Part shown: positions 1 to 11,557 of the stretch, piece by piece
Position numbering within the stretch: the stretch's first letter is position 1
Layout: every line of letters begins with the position of its first letter
Assembly: GCF_031179145.1 (NCBI RefSeq)
Contig: NZ_JAPSIB010000024.1
Coordinates: forward strand, 1-49,426
DNA from: Brevibacterium sp.
Lineage (GTDB): Bacteria > Actinomycetota > Actinomycetes > Actinomycetales > Brevibacteriaceae
Length of the DNA stretch: 49,426 nucleotides
Reading direction: 5' to 3'
Made by a program: the position numbers and the translations under genes
The notes under the pieces: generated by a model
Database searches by the model: none
Told to the model about the DNA's origin: nothing
What the model saw: the letters and a program-made list of their open reading frames with translations, nothing else

Positions 1-111
1 AAGCGTCATAATGCTGCTGTGATGTGTCTGGCCAGGCGTCGGCTCAATGTCATGTTCGCGATGGTCAAGCACGGGGTCTTCTACGAGGCGAAGACCCCGG
101 CTGCTGCTTGA
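1..111 (+). mobile_element. IS110-family transposase, C-terminal fragment
   Basis: The frame is open from the window edge and ends in TGA at 109-111. It encodes about 36 residues with the motif KRHNAAVMCLARRRLNVMFA followed by a G-x-x-Y segment (GVFYEA). This matches the extreme C-terminus of IS110/IS1111 transposases, which carry a DEDD catalytic domain and a C-terminal serine-containing domain, both outside the window. Whether the element is intact cannot be judged. It is separated from the next gene by about 40 bp and is convergent with it. Confidence 0.72.
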
Positions 112-150
112 CAATGAATGTAACGGGGGGGATCCGGCGTGCTTCCGCGC

Positions 151-1212
151 TCACGCGTGGGGGTCGACGATGATCTTCACGTGGTGTTCGTTGTTGTTGA
201 TGAGTTGATCGAAGCCCTCGGAAACCAGGCCGTCGAGCGAGATGCGACCGGTGATGAAGGGCGCCAGGTCGAGCTTGCCGCTCTGCACCAGCTTGATCGT
301 CGCCGGATGGTCGCCCGCGTAGCCGATGGTGCCGCGCAGATCGATCTCCTTGAGGACGAGTTTGGGCATGTCCACCTCCGGCTTGTGCCCCCAGATGGAG
401 ACATTGACGATCGTCGCCCCGGGGCGAACAGCGTCGAAGAGCATGTCGAGGACGACCGGCACCGATGAGCACTCGAAGCCGACATCGGCGCCTCTGCCCC
501 CGGTGAGCTCCCGAACGCGATCGGCGACGTCACCCTCACGCGGGTCGAGCACCTCGTCGGCGACCCCAGTGCTCCGCGCCATCTCCTTGCGCGCCTCGGA
601 GAGCTCGGAGATGTAAACGGTGAGGCCTTCGGCCTTGAGCACCGCCGAGGTGAGCAGACCGATCGGGCCGGCGCCGCCGACGATCGCCACGTCCCCCTTG
701 CCGGCACCCGACCGGACGAAGGCGTGGTGGCCCACGGACAGAGGTTCGATCAGTGCCGCCTGGTCGAGAGGGATGTCACCGACCGGGTGCACCCAGCGGC
801 GGGGGACGACGATCCTCTCCGACAGTCCGCCTCCGCCGCCGCCGAGGCCGATGAAGTTCATGTTCTCCGAGAGCTGGTAGGACTGGTCGTTGCTGGTGTC
901 GACGCCCTCGGCGATGATGTAGGGTTCGACGACGACGCTCTCTCCGACGTTCAGGTCGTCCACGCCCTCGCCGAGGGCGGCGACTGTTCCGGAGAACTCG
1001 TGGCCGAGCGTCACAGGTGCCGATTCTCCGGAGATGGGATGCGGGTGACCTGCGGGCGGGATGAATATCGGTCCCTCGAGGTACTCGTGGAGGTCGGTTC
1101 CGCAGATTCCGCACCAGGCCACGTCGATGGCCACGGTTCCCGGTCTCACCTCTGGTGCGTCGATCTCCTCGATCCGAATGTCGCCTCGATCGTAGTAGCG
1201 CGCTGCTCGCAT
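151..1212 (-). CDS. Zinc-dependent MDR alcohol dehydrogenase, 2,3-butanediol dehydrogenase-like
   Basis: This 353-residue cytosolic NAD(P)-dependent dehydrogenase resembles (R,R)-butanediol dehydrogenases of the medium-chain family. The catalytic zinc region is visible as CGICGTDLHEY near residues 34-44 and GHE near 70. The Rossmann motif is GGAGPIG around residue 180. The start is preceded by AAGGAGG at good spacing. An oddity is that the lobe that normally carries the four-cysteine structural zinc (about residues 95-120) has no cysteines, so only the catalytic zinc is expected. A secondary alcohol or polyol substrate is likely, but the substrate is unproven. It is a stand-alone gene. Confidence 0.82.
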   Translation of the reverse strand: MRAARYYDRGDIRIEEIDAPEVRPGTVAIDVAWCGICGTDLHEYLEGPIFIPPAGHPHPISGESAPVTLGHEFSGTVAALGEGVDDLNVGESVVVEPYIIAEGVDTSNDQSYQLSENMNFIGLGGGGGGLSERIVVPRRWVHPVGDIPLDQAALIEPLSVGHHAFVRSGAGKGDVAIVGGAGPIGLLTSAVLKAEGLTVYISELSEARKEMARSTGVADEVLDPREGDVADRVRELTGGRGADVGFECSSVPVVLDMLFDAVRPGATIVNVSIWGHKPEVDMPKLVLKEIDLRGTIGYAGDHPATIKLVQSGKLDLAPFITGRISLDGLVSEGFDQLINNNEHHVKIIVDPHA

Positions 1213-1320
1213 TCCATCCTCCTTGACACAGATTGTGATCGCCGTCGGACCACTTCCACAGTACCGCTCTCACGCCGAGGCGAACAGGGGTGCGTGCCGG
1301 CGCTCACGCACGCGTGTGCG

Positions 1321-1380
1321 TCGGGTCCGCGGCAGTACTCGCGGGCGCGGCGGCCTCGGGTCCGCGGCAGTACTCGCGGG
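1321..1380. repeat. Two identical 25-bp direct repeats upstream of the NUDIX gene
   Basis: Positions 1321-1345 and 1356-1380 are the same 25 bases, beginning TCGGGTCCGCGGCAGTACTC. The second copy abuts a TAGGGT -10-like hexamer at 1381-1386, so it covers the -35 and spacer region of the NUDIX promoter. This could be a duplicated activator or repressor site, or simply slippage. Confidence 0.8.
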
Positions 1381-1386
1381 TAGGGT
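1381..1386 (+). promoter_or_regulatory. -10 element of a probable leaderless promoter for the NUDIX gene
   Basis: TAGGGT fits TAnnnT and lies six bases before the ATG at 1393. There is no Shine-Dalgarno sequence between them, so transcription probably starts at or next to the start codon. Confidence 0.5.
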
Positions 1387-1392
1387 GAAGTC

Positions 1393-1860
1393 ATGCACTT
1401 CTCCGAATACGACACGCGGCTCGCCGGTTATGCGGTGATCGTCAATGAGGCCCAGGAAATCCTGCTCAGCTGGTTCAACGGGGGCCACGATGCCTCACAT
1501 GCGGTCTGGACCCTGCCCGGCGGAGGCGTGGAGTTCAACGAGGGCATCGAAGAGGCCACCGTGCGCGAGGTCAGGGAGGAGACGGGGTTCGACGCCGAGC
1601 TCATTCGCCCACTGACGACCCACACCTTCACCGAGACCCGCCGTCATGCCGCCTACGGAGAGGTGACGGCGCGGCCCTTCAAAGGGGTTCGGGTCGTGTA
1701 CGAGGCGAGGATCGTCGGCGGCGAGCTCGGCACCCTCGAGATCGACGGCACCACGGACCGCGCCGAATGGCTCCCGCTCTCCGCATTGGCTCAGGTGCGC
1801 CATGCCAGGATCATCGACATCGGCCTCGAGGCCTGGCGCCGGGTCCACGCCGAGGCGTGA
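1393..1860 (+). CDS. NUDIX hydrolase
   Basis: This is a 155-residue cytosolic pyrophosphohydrolase. The NUDIX box is complete: GGGVEFNEG, then EATVREVREETGF at about residues 38-65, including the REVREE metal-binding glutamates. The family cleaves nucleoside-diphosphate-linked compounds; the substrate here is unknown. It appears leaderless. It converges on the permease gene with only 6 bp between the two stop codons and no evident terminator. Confidence 0.85.
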   Translation: MHFSEYDTRLAGYAVIVNEAQEILLSWFNGGHDASHAVWTLPGGGVEFNEGIEEATVREVREETGFDAELIRPLTTHTFTETRRHAAYGEVTARPFKGVRVVYEARIVGGELGTLEIDGTTDRAEWLPLSALAQVRHARIIDIGLEAWRRVHAEA

Positions 1861-1866
1861 GCGCCC

Positions 1867-3348
1867 TCAGTCGCGCGGCCGCACGTCGAGGCCGGCGACG
1901 TCCATCTCCTCGAGCCCGACCACGGCCGAGCGTCGACCGGTGACGAGCCGGTGGATCAGCCACAGCAGCAGGAACGCGGGCAGGCCGATGTATGCCGAGG
2001 CCACTTCGAGGACCTGACCGCCCGCGATGGCCTGGAGGTTCTGGCCGACGATGACGATGACGAGCATGACCAGGGCGATGATCGGCCCGATGGGGAACAG
2101 GGGCGCCCGATAGGGCAGGTCCGCCACGTTCCCGCCTTGAGCGAGGTAGGCGCGCCGGAAGCGGAAGTGGCACAGCGCGATGCCCACCCAGACGATGAAG
2201 CCGGACAGACCTGAGACGTTGATCAGCCAGGTGTAGGCGCCACCGTCGCCCATCACCTCGGAGAGGAAGCCGAAGAGGCCGATGACGGCCGTGGCCAGCA
2301 GCGCCATGACCGGAACTCCGCGTTCGTTGAGACGGCCGAACAGCCTCGGCGCCGTGCCCTCCTTGGCCATCGCGTAGAGCATGCGCGTCGACGCGTAGAG
2401 GCCCGAGTTCCCGGCGGAGAGGATCGCGGTGAGGATGACGGCGTTCATCACGCTCGCCGCCACCGCGATCCCCGCGCGCTCGAACACGAGGGTGAATGGG
2501 GAGGCGGTGATGTCGCCGTTGTCGGCGGAGGTGAGCAGCGACGGGTCCGTGTAGGGCAGGAGGAAGCCGACGACGGCGATGGCGCCGATGTAGAAGAGCA
2601 TGATGCGCCAGAACACGGTGCGGATGGCCTTGGGCATATCCCGGCGCGGGTGGTTCGACTCCCCTGCGGTGACCCCGACGAGTTCGGTGCCCTGAAAGGA
2701 GAAGCCGGCGATCATGAACACGCTGATGATCGAGGTCCACCCGCCGACGAAGGGAGCCTCGCCGTTCGTCCAGTTGCTCAGCCCCGGTGAGCTGCCGCCG
2801 ATGATCCCGGAGATCATGAGGACGCCGAGGACGAGGAACGCGAGCACGGCGAGGACCTTGATGAGCGCGAACCAGAACTCACCTTCGCCGAAGGCCCGCG
2901 CGGAGAGGAAGTTGAGCCCGGTGAGCAGGGCGAGGAAGAGCGCAGCCCACACCCACGACGGGACGTCGGGCAGCCAGAAGGACATGATGACCCCGGCGGC
3001 GACGAGTTCCGCGGCGAGGGTGATCGCCCAGTTGAACCAGTAGTTCCAGCCCATCGCGAATCCGAAGGACGGGCTGACGTACTTCGAACCGTAGGTGTGG
3101 AATGAGCCGGCGACCGGCAGATGGGTGGACAGCTCGCCGAGCGACTGCATGACGAAGAGGACCATGATCCCGATGGCGGCATAGGCGAGCAGGGCCCCGC
3201 CCGGCCCGGCCTGAGAGATCGTGCCGCCGGAACCGAGGAACAGCCCGGTGCCGATCGCCCCACCGATCGCGATCATCTGGAGGTGGCGCGCCCGCAGTCC
3301 CCGTCTGAGTTCGCGCTCGCCCGTCACCGAGGTGGCTGTGTCGTTCAT
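1867..3348 (-). CDS. lysP: Amino acid permease, LysP-type
   Basis: This 493-residue inner-membrane APC-superfamily transporter has about 12 hydrophobic segments. It resembles Escherichia coli LysP closely along its length: GGAIGTGLFLGSG near the N-terminus, then GWNYWFNWAITLAAELVAA, GFSFQGTELVGVTAGES, PYTDPSLL, AVILTAILSAGNSGLYASTR and LPYRAPLFPIGPI, all in family order. Lysine uptake by proton symport is the best prediction, although other cationic amino acids are possible. The start at 3348 has GAGGATCG upstream. It is followed upstream by about 120 bp of promoter region and then the oxidase gene. Confidence 0.85.
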   Translation of the reverse strand: MNDTATSVTGERELRRGLRARHLQMIAIGGAIGTGLFLGSGGTISQAGPGGALLAYAAIGIMVLFVMQSLGELSTHLPVAGSFHTYGSKYVSPSFGFAMGWNYWFNWAITLAAELVAAGVIMSFWLPDVPSWVWAALFLALLTGLNFLSARAFGEGEFWFALIKVLAVLAFLVLGVLMISGIIGGSSPGLSNWTNGEAPFVGGWTSIISVFMIAGFSFQGTELVGVTAGESNHPRRDMPKAIRTVFWRIMLFYIGAIAVVGFLLPYTDPSLLTSADNGDITASPFTLVFERAGIAVAASVMNAVILTAILSAGNSGLYASTRMLYAMAKEGTAPRLFGRLNERGVPVMALLATAVIGLFGFLSEVMGDGGAYTWLINVSGLSGFIVWVGIALCHFRFRRAYLAQGGNVADLPYRAPLFPIGPIIALVMLVIVIVGQNLQAIAGGQVLEVASAYIGLPAFLLLWLIHRLVTGRRSAVVGLEEMDVAGLDVRPRD

Positions 3349-3468
3349 TGTCGATCCTCTGAGTCTCGGTTCCGGCGGCGTGCGCCCGTGTGGCGTGTGA
3401 ATATCCTGGATATTCCTACCACACGCCGACGACCGAGGCCCCGGCCGGGAATCAGGCAGTGAGGAGTG

Positions 3469-4749
3469 TCACGGGCGGGGCCCGTTCACCGGCCGCACAG
3501 CCGGGTGAGGTGCGGACGGAATCCCGGATGGAGGCGGGACCGGGAGCCCGCGCACGAGATGGGGCCCGAGGTCGGCGATCGTCGCCGCGCCCATCAGCCC
3601 CATGGCGGTGCGGATCTCCGCCGACAGGAGTTCGATGACGCGCTCGACTCCGCGCTGCCCTCCGGCCATGAGGCCGTAGAGATAGGCGCGGCCGACGAGG
3701 ACGAAGTCAGCGCCCGCACACAGCGCGGTGACGACGTCGGAGCCGGACATGATCCCCGAGTCGAGGATGATCTCCATGTCCTGCCCGACCGCCGCCCGCA
3801 CTTCGGACAGAGCCGCCAACGAGGTGGGTGCCCGGTCGAGCTGTCGTCCGCCGTGATTGGACACGACGAGTCCGTCGGCACCGACCGAGACCGAATGCCT
3901 GGCATCTTCGGCGGTGAGGACGCCTTTGACGAACAGCTTCCCCGACCACTGCTCGCGGATCCACCTGAGGTCGTCGAAGTCGAGGGTCGGGTCGAACATC
4001 GACTGCGTCAGCTCCGCCAAGGTCGTCGAGGTGTTCGACAGGCTCGCGTACTTCGGCGGGTCGGTGGTGAGGAAGTTGAACCACCAGCCGGGCCGGTAGG
4101 AGGCGTCGAGGATGGTGCCCAGAGTCAGCTTGGGAGGAATGGCCAAACCGTTGCGGGCATCGCGCAGGCGCAGACCGGTGATCGGAGTGTCGACGGTGAC
4201 GAGCAGAGTCTCGTATCCGCTGGCCTCGGCGCGGCGGAGGAGGTCGAGGCTGCGGTCGCGGTTCTTCCACAGGTAGAGCTGGAACCAGCGGTTCGAGTTC
4301 GGTGAGGCCTGCGCGACCTCTTCCAGCGAGCGGGTGCCCATCGTCGACAGGGTGAAGGGGATTCCTGCCTGGGTCGCTGCGCCCACACCTCCGATCTCCC
4401 CTTCGGCGTGCATGAGCCGCGTGTATCCGGTCGGAGCGATGCCGAAGGGCAGGAGGGCCCGCCCGCCGGCGATGTCGGTGGAGGTGTCGACGGAGTCGAC
4501 GCCGTGCAGGATGCGCGGCAGGAGTTCGACATCGGCGAACGCCTCCCTGTTGTTGCGCAGGGTGTGTTCGGCGAGCGCTCCCCCGTCGACGTAGTCGAAG
4601 GGGGCCGCCGGGGTGACTCGTTTGGCGATCCGCCGCAAGTCCCAGACGTCGGCCGCGGATTCGAGACGGGCCGCGACCCGATCGAGGCGAGGAGGACCGA
4701 ACTTCATCAATGGGGCCAGTTCCGACCAGTCGGGCAGTCGTCTCTTCAT
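3469..4749 (-). CDS. FMN-dependent alpha-hydroxy-acid oxidizing protein (LldD-like)
   Basis: A 426-residue FMN enzyme of the L-lactate dehydrogenase/glycolate oxidase family that oxidises a 2-hydroxy acid to a 2-oxo acid. Family signatures are FGIAPTGYTRLMHAEGE, LYLWKNRD, TVDTPITGLRLRD, the lysine of FVKGV and the active-site SNHGGRQLDRAP. The chosen ATG (MKRRLPDW) has AAGGAG about 8 nt upstream; an open frame extends further 5' but looks non-coding. The C-terminus is proline-rich. L-lactate is the likeliest substrate, but lactate and mandelate or glycolate types cannot be separated by eye. Confidence 0.83.
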   Translation of the reverse strand: MKRRLPDWSELAPLMKFGPPRLDRVAARLESAADVWDLRRIAKRVTPAAPFDYVDGGALAEHTLRNNREAFADVELLPRILHGVDSVDTSTDIAGGRALLPFGIAPTGYTRLMHAEGEIGGVGAATQAGIPFTLSTMGTRSLEEVAQASPNSNRWFQLYLWKNRDRSLDLLRRAEASGYETLLVTVDTPITGLRLRDARNGLAIPPKLTLGTILDASYRPGWWFNFLTTDPPKYASLSNTSTTLAELTQSMFDPTLDFDDLRWIREQWSGKLFVKGVLTAEDARHSVSVGADGLVVSNHGGRQLDRAPTSLAALSEVRAAVGQDMEIILDSGIMSGSDVVTALCAGADFVLVGRAYLYGLMAGGQRGVERVIELLSAEIRTAMGLMGAATIADLGPHLVRGLPVPPPSGIPSAPHPAVRPVNGPRP

Positions 4750-4810
4750 CGATTCGCTCTCCTTCGCGTCGGCGCGGTTCCCTGCGGCAAGTCTAGCGAC
4801 GGCGGCGCCC

Positions 4811-5659
4811 CTACTTGAGGAGGCGGTCCATCCGCCGGTCACTCAATCGCTTCCCGCCGGTCTGGCACCCAGGGCAGTACTGGAACGAGCGGTCGGCGAA
4901 CACCACCTCGGCGATGGTCGCTCCGCACACGGGACAGGAGGCGCCCGCGTTCCCGTGGACGGTGGACAGCTTCTTCTCCGCAGCTTTGATCCGCCCCGGC
5001 GGCAGGCCGCTCAACCCTGTCCTTGCCCGGTCGAGCACCATCCGCAGCGCCTCGAACAGGGCGTGCGGATCGGCGATCGTCGACGCTGTCGCGAACGGGG
5101 AGAGCTTCGCGGCGTGGAGGATCTCATCCGACCAGCGGTTGCCGATCCCGGTGATGAGCGACTGGTCGCGCAGCACGGTCTTGATCCTGGCGGAGGTGCC
5201 GGCCAGGATCGTCGTGAACTCCGCCTCGCTCAGTTCGGTCACATCAGTGCCCAGCTCAGCGATCCGCGGCACCTGGTCGCGGGAGGGGACGAGATGGATG
5301 GCCAGGCTCTTCTTCGTCCCCTGCTCCGTGAGGTCGAAGCCCGCCCCGGACTTCAGGGCGACCCGCAGCGCGAGCGGACCCTTGCCCATGCGCACGGGGC
5401 CGCGTGTGACCTCGGCGTACCACCGCAGCCACCCCATGAGCGCGAAATGGACGATGAGATGCGCATCGCCGATCTCGAGGTCGAGGAACTTGCCGATCCT
5501 CGTCACCGATCCCACCCGTGCTCCGAGCAGGGAGTCGAGGGGAAGCTGCGCCGACTTCAGCGCGCTGATCTCGCCGAGGTGGACCTCGGCGATCGTCTCA
5601 CCGACAAGGGCGCCTCGCAGAAAGTCCACCAGGGCGTCGAGCTCGGGCTGTTCGGGCAC
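4811..5659 (-). CDS. Fpg/Nei-family DNA glycosylase
   Basis: This 282-residue base-excision repair enzyme is a bifunctional glycosylase/lyase. I chose the GTG at 5659 because it gives M-PEQPEL, placing the catalytic proline and glutamate at positions 2 and 3 as the family demands; GGAG sits about 8 nt upstream. The helix-two-turn-helix region contains ITGIGNRWSDEIL. The C-terminal zinc finger is CPVC-x16-CPGC near residues 238-261. The usual Fpg sequence is PELPEVE, so PEQPEL and the EQGTKKSLAIHLV loop suggest an actinobacterial Fpg/Nei variant rather than canonical MutM. The gene lies 31 bp downstream of the PanE-like gene on the same strand. Confidence 0.85.
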   Translation of the reverse strand: MPEQPELDALVDFLRGALVGETIAEVHLGEISALKSAQLPLDSLLGARVGSVTRIGKFLDLEIGDAHLIVHFALMGWLRWYAEVTRGPVRMGKGPLALRVALKSGAGFDLTEQGTKKSLAIHLVPSRDQVPRIAELGTDVTELSEAEFTTILAGTSARIKTVLRDQSLITGIGNRWSDEILHAAKLSPFATASTIADPHALFEALRMVLDRARTGLSGLPPGRIKAAEKKLSTVHGNAGASCPVCGATIAEVVFADRSFQYCPGCQTGGKRLSDRRMDRLLK

Positions 5660-5690
5660 GATCTCACTCCAATCCTCAAGCATCGAGCGG

Positions 5691-6614
5691 TCAGGAGCTG
5701 CGTTCGATCTCACCCGCCCGCAGCTGGACGAGGGTCAGGTCGAGCAGCGGGGTGGCGACGCCGAGTCCGGCGGCCGTCGTCGCCAGGTGACCGAGGATAT
5801 GTTCGACCTCGCTCGGCGCGCCGGCCGTGACGTCGCGGTAGAGCGAGGAGGTGAAGGACGATCCCTCCTCGGTGAGCATCGACACTGTCGTCGCATGTCC
5901 CCTGCCATCGACAGGGTGCCCGGCGGCAGCGGCGACGGATTCGAGCTCGTCGACGATGGCGAGGACCTGGGATTCTCCCCCTGCGGCCATGATCGCGCCG
6001 ACCGGTGCCCGGAACAGACAGTTGACCACTCCGGCGGCGGCGATGAAGACCCACTTCGCCCACAGGGCGTCGCGGACCGAGTCGATGACCTGCAGCCGGA
6101 AGCCGGGCACCTCGAGCGTCGTGGCCACGTCCGCGGGAAGCTCTCCCCCGCCGAGGTCACCGACCGTCATCACCGCCAGGTCCGTCATCTGCACAACGGC
6201 GCCATCGCGGATCGTCCCGACGATCTTGACCAGACCGCCGAGCACCTGTCCGGGGAACTCGGACTCGAGCCGGTCGATGTGGGCCATGCCGTTGAGGAAC
6301 GGCAGGATCAGCGTCGAGGGCCCGATCGCGGGTCGGACGTCGTCGATGACCGACTCGAGAGCGGGGGCCTTGACCGCGACGATGATGAGGTCGAAGACGC
6401 GGTCGTCGTCCTTGAGGCCTGCGAGCTCGGCGGCGGTGAGCACCGGAACCTGGTTCGTCCGGTCCTCCCCGGGGGCGACGAACCGGAGACCAGCGGCCCG
6501 GATCCGCTCTGCCCTCGCCTCCCGGACGAGGAAGGTCACGTCCCGGTCGGCTTCGCACAGCCTGGTCCCGAAGGCACCGCCCGTGGCGCCGGCTCCGGCG
6601 ATGAGGATTCTCAT
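5691..6614 (-). CDS. panE: 2-dehydropantoate 2-reductase-like (ApbA/PanE family)
   Basis: This 307-residue NADPH-dependent oxidoreductase begins with the nucleotide-binding motif [19 protein letters not shown]. Further family features are [16 protein letters not shown] and the conserved Lys segment [18 protein letters not shown]. PanE reduces ketopantoate to pantoate for coenzyme A. The ATG overlaps the thiE stop (ATGA at 6611-6614), so it is translationally coupled to thiE. That places a pantothenate-type step, or the older ApbA link to thiamine, in a thiamine transcript. Sequence alone does not exclude another keto-acid reductase. Confidence 0.78.
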   Translation of the reverse strand: MRILIAGAGATGGAFGTRLCEADRDVTFLVREARAERIRAAGLRFVAPGEDRTNQVPVLTAAELAGLKDDDRVFDLIIVAVKAPALESVIDDVRPAIGPSTLILPFLNGMAHIDRLESEFPGQVLGGLVKIVGTIRDGAVVQMTDLAVMTVGDLGGGELPADVATTLEVPGFRLQVIDSVRDALWAKWVFIAAAGVVNCLFRAPVGAIMAAGGESQVLAIVDELESVAAAAGHPVDGRGHATTVSMLTEEGSSFTSSLYRDVTAGAPSEVEHILGHLATTAAGLGVATPLLDLTLVQLRAGEIERSS

Positions 6615-7378
6615 CGCGACTCCTCTCCCCCGGTCTCCAGTGCGCGGGCCCCGGTCTCCAGCTCGGACCTGAACCGGGCGGCGGCAGCGGCCGGGTCCTC
6701 GGCCTCGGTCACCGCGCGCACCACGACTGCGCGACTGGCTCCCGCGGCGACTACCTCGGCGAGGCGGGGGCCGGCACCGATTCCACCGATCGCGAACCAT
6801 GGTTTGAGCGCCGCACCCGACATCTCCCGCAGAGGGTCGAGGCCGATCGCCGCGCGGCCGGGCTTCGTCGGCGTCTCCCACACGGGACCCAGGCACCAGT
6901 AGTCGATCTCGGGATCCGCCTCGGCGTCCCTCGCCTGCTCGACCGAGTGGGTCGAGCGTCCGAGGATGACATCGGACCCGAGCACGGCCCTGGCCTGCGC
7001 GCTCGTCAGGTCACCCTGCCCGACGTGGAAGACATCGGCGCCGAGGAGGAGCGCAACATCAGCGCGGTCGTTGACCGAGAACAGCTTCCCGTGTCGACGG
7101 GCGGCGTCGCGGACGACTTCGAGGGCCGCGATCTCCGCGCGCGCTTCGAGTCCCTTGTCACGCAGCTGGATGACGTCGACCCCGCCGGCATAGGCGGCGT
7201 CGACGAATTCAGCCAAGTCCCCCTGCCTGCGCCTGGCGTCGGTGCAGACGTAGAGCCGCGCTGCCTCGAGCTTCGCCAGGCGTGCGGCTCTGCGGCCGCT
7301 TCCGGCGGGCCCGGTGCCGCCGCCCCCTGCTCCGGAGGCATCTCGCACTGCGGTGTGTGTTTCCAAATCGGTGACCAT
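6611..7378 (-). CDS. thiE: Thiamine-phosphate synthase
   Basis: A 255-residue TIM-barrel enzyme that joins HMP-PP and thiazole phosphate to make thiamine monophosphate. Motifs in order: [58 protein letters not shown] and [10 protein letters not shown]. The start MVTDLETH is preferred because a -10-like TACTCT ends seven bases before its ATG; the longer open frame upstream would run through the riboswitch. The first 35 residues are a glycine- and alanine-rich extension. The gene is divergent from the thiO operon and is not itself behind the riboswitch. Confidence 0.88.
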   Translation of the reverse strand: MVTDLETHTAVRDASGAGGGGTGPAGSGRRAARLAKLEAARLYVCTDARRRQGDLAEFVDAAYAGGVDVIQLRDKGLEARAEIAALEVVRDAARRHGKLFSVNDRADVALLLGADVFHVGQGDLTSAQARAVLGSDVILGRSTHSVEQARDAEADPEIDYWCLGPVWETPTKPGRAAIGLDPLREMSGAALKPWFAIGGIGAGPRLAEVVAAGASRAVVVRAVTEAEDPAAAAARFRSELETGARALETGGEESR

Positions 7379-7383
7379 GCTCC

Positions 7384-7390
7384 TAGAGTA
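7384..7390. promoter_or_regulatory. Symmetric two-way -10 element between thiE and the thiO operon
   Basis: TAGAGTA reads TAGAGT on the plus strand and TACTCT on the minus strand, so both fit TAnnnT. The plus-strand copy would start the riboswitch leader near 7396. The minus-strand copy ends 6 bases before the thiE ATG and would give a leaderless thiE mRNA. This is a prediction from spacing only. Confidence 0.5.
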
Positions 7391-7395
7391 GAGGA

Positions 7396-7481
7396 GTTCG
7401 CGGGAGCCTTGGAGAACAGGGCTGAGAGGGCGTAGGAGCCGACCGTCAGACCTGATGCGGATCATGCCGCCGGAGGGAGAT
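7396..7481 (+). ncRNA. TPP riboswitch (THI element) in the thiO leader
   Basis: The conserved parts appear in order: CGGGAGCC near 7401-7408, GGGCTGAGAGG near 7419-7429, ACCTGATGCGGATCATGCCG from 7450, and the closing GGAGGGAGA at 7472-7480. These match the pyrimidine- and pyrophosphate-sensing arms of the TPP aptamer. The closing strand is also the only Shine-Dalgarno sequence of thiO (ATG at 7485), so ligand binding would hide it. That indicates translational control. An ATG at 7455 lies inside the aptamer and is not the real start. Confidence 0.93.
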
Positions 7482-7484
7482 CGT

Positions 7485-8635
7485 ATGCACGTCGTTGTCG
7501 TCGGAGCCGGGATCATCGGCCTGAGCACCGCCTGGACCCTGCGCACCCACGGTGCTGCGGTGACGGTCATCGATCCCGCTCCGGGCCTCGGCGCGACTCA
7601 TGCCGCCGCCGGGATGCTCGCCCCCGCCGCCGAGGTGGTGTGGGGGCAGATTCCCCTGTACCCGCTGATGCGCGCTTCGGCCGAGCTCTATGCCGGGTTC
7701 GCGGCCGAACTCACCGCCGCCTCGGGTGCCGACCTCGGTCATTCGAGAGCCGAAACCCTCGTCTGCGCCGGTGATCGGGCGGATCTCGCCTCCCTGCGCG
7801 AACTCGTCTCGGTCCAGGCCTCGGCCGGCTTCGACGTCACTCTGCTGACCGGATCGACGGCCAGGGACCTCGAGCCCGCTTTGGCTCCCGGCATCTGCGG
7901 GGCCGTGCGCCTCCCCGGCGACCACGCCATTGATCCGCGGCGGATCGTCCGGGCGTTGACGACCGTGCTCGCGCCTCATCTGGTCACTGCCTCGGTCCGA
8001 GCCCTGCGGCGTACCGGCGGCGCCACCGTCGGAGTCGAACTCGACGACGGAAGCGCCGTGGCCGCCGATCAGGTCGTCATTGCTGCCGGCGCAGACTGCA
8101 CCGGGATCAGCGGCGTCCCCGATCTGCCGCTGCGAGAGGTCTGGGGTGACGTGATCCGACTGCGCGCACCCGCGTCGCTGACACCGCTGCTCACCCGCAC
8201 CGTCCGCGGACTCGTCATGGGCCGACCCGTCTACGTGGTGCCGCGTCCCGACGGCGAGCTGGTCCTCGGCGCCACGTCACGGGAGGACGGACGATCAGGC
8301 ACCCTCGCCGGAGGCGTCCACCAGCTGCTGCGCGACGCCGAACGACTGCTCCCGGGCATCCTCGAGTGCGAGATCACCGACATCACCACCCGGGCCCGTC
8401 CCGGCTCCCCCGACGACCTGCCCCTCATCGGCCGCATCGACGACGGCTGCGTCGTCTCCACCGGCTACTTCCGCCACGGCATCCTGCTCGCGCCCCTCGG
8501 CGCCCGGCTGACCGCCGACCTCGTGTTCGACCGGTCCTCCTCCTGGGCGCCCGCAGGAGCTCACGACGCCGTCTCCCCGCATCGCTTCGCTTCATCCTCC
8601 TCCACCCCGCAACCCGACCTGACAGGGAGTCAACT

Positions 8636-8639
<4 letters not shown>
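7485..8639 (+). CDS. thiO: Glycine oxidase ThiO
   Basis: A 384-residue FAD-dependent oxidase of the DAO family. It makes dehydroglycine (iminoglycine) for the thiazole ring of thiamine. The N-terminal dinucleotide fold is [17 protein letters not shown] and is followed by [12 protein letters not shown], which is typical of ThiO. The C-terminal part has [19 protein letters not shown] and [16 protein letters not shown] near the flavin. The start at 7485 follows GGAGGGAG, which belongs to the riboswitch. The TGA overlaps the GTG of thiS (GTGA at 8636-8639). Confidence 0.9.
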
Positions 8640-10974
<2,335 letters not shown>

Positions 10975-10990
<16 letters not shown>

Positions 10991-11451
10991 CTCAGCCACT
11001 TGTTGAGACCGGAATTCCCCGACCTCATCGCCAGGGCGTGAGTGCTCGGAGCCAGAGGTCGCAGCAGTCTGATCAGTGACCGGGTCGTCGTCACACACCA
11101 CAGGATGGAGACCGTCGTCACCGGCCCGTCCTCGACGAGGCTCCAGTGCCCGACCCCGTTGAGGTCACCGGAAGCCGTGAACATCATCGCGTGGGGAGGG
11201 TCCTCCACCTGCACTTCGATGCCGAAGCGCAGGGTGAACCCGAGGGCACTTCTGATCTCGAGTCGGGCCCGACTGCCGGGCCCGACCACTGCGGGAGCCG
11301 AGGAGGTGCGTGCGTCGAGCAGCTGTGCCGAGCTGATTTCCGGCCACCACTGCGGCCATCTGTCGACATCGATGAGGGTCGCCCAGACAGTGGCGGCATC
11401 GGCGTCGGATCGCCATGTGGTGGTGAAATGGAAGGGAGCGGACTCGCGCAT
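10975..11451 (-). CDS. SRPBCC-family (START/Bet v1-like) protein
   Basis: This 158-residue soluble protein has the polyketide cyclase/dehydrase fold. Typical features are the N-terminal ADAATVWATLIDVDRWPQWW and the alternating beta pattern with GVGHWSLVEDGP and a C-terminal helix. The family binds hydrophobic ligands; the ligand is unknown. The start at 11451 has GGAAGGACG upstream. Its 3' end overlaps thiF by 16 bp on the opposite strand. Confidence 0.75.
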
Positions 11452-11557
11452 TCATCGTCCTTCCACTGTCTCGGCGTCGATCAGTTCAGTCTCTCGGTCG
11501 TGCCCGGCATGGTCAACACGGTGTCGTCGCCGTCCGCCTCGGCGGTAGTGTGATGGG

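Noticed and set aside
7455..7484. ATG at 7455 as the thiO start
   Set aside because: It lies inside the conserved TPP aptamer; the ATG at 7485 follows the ribosome site and starts the FAD fold directly.
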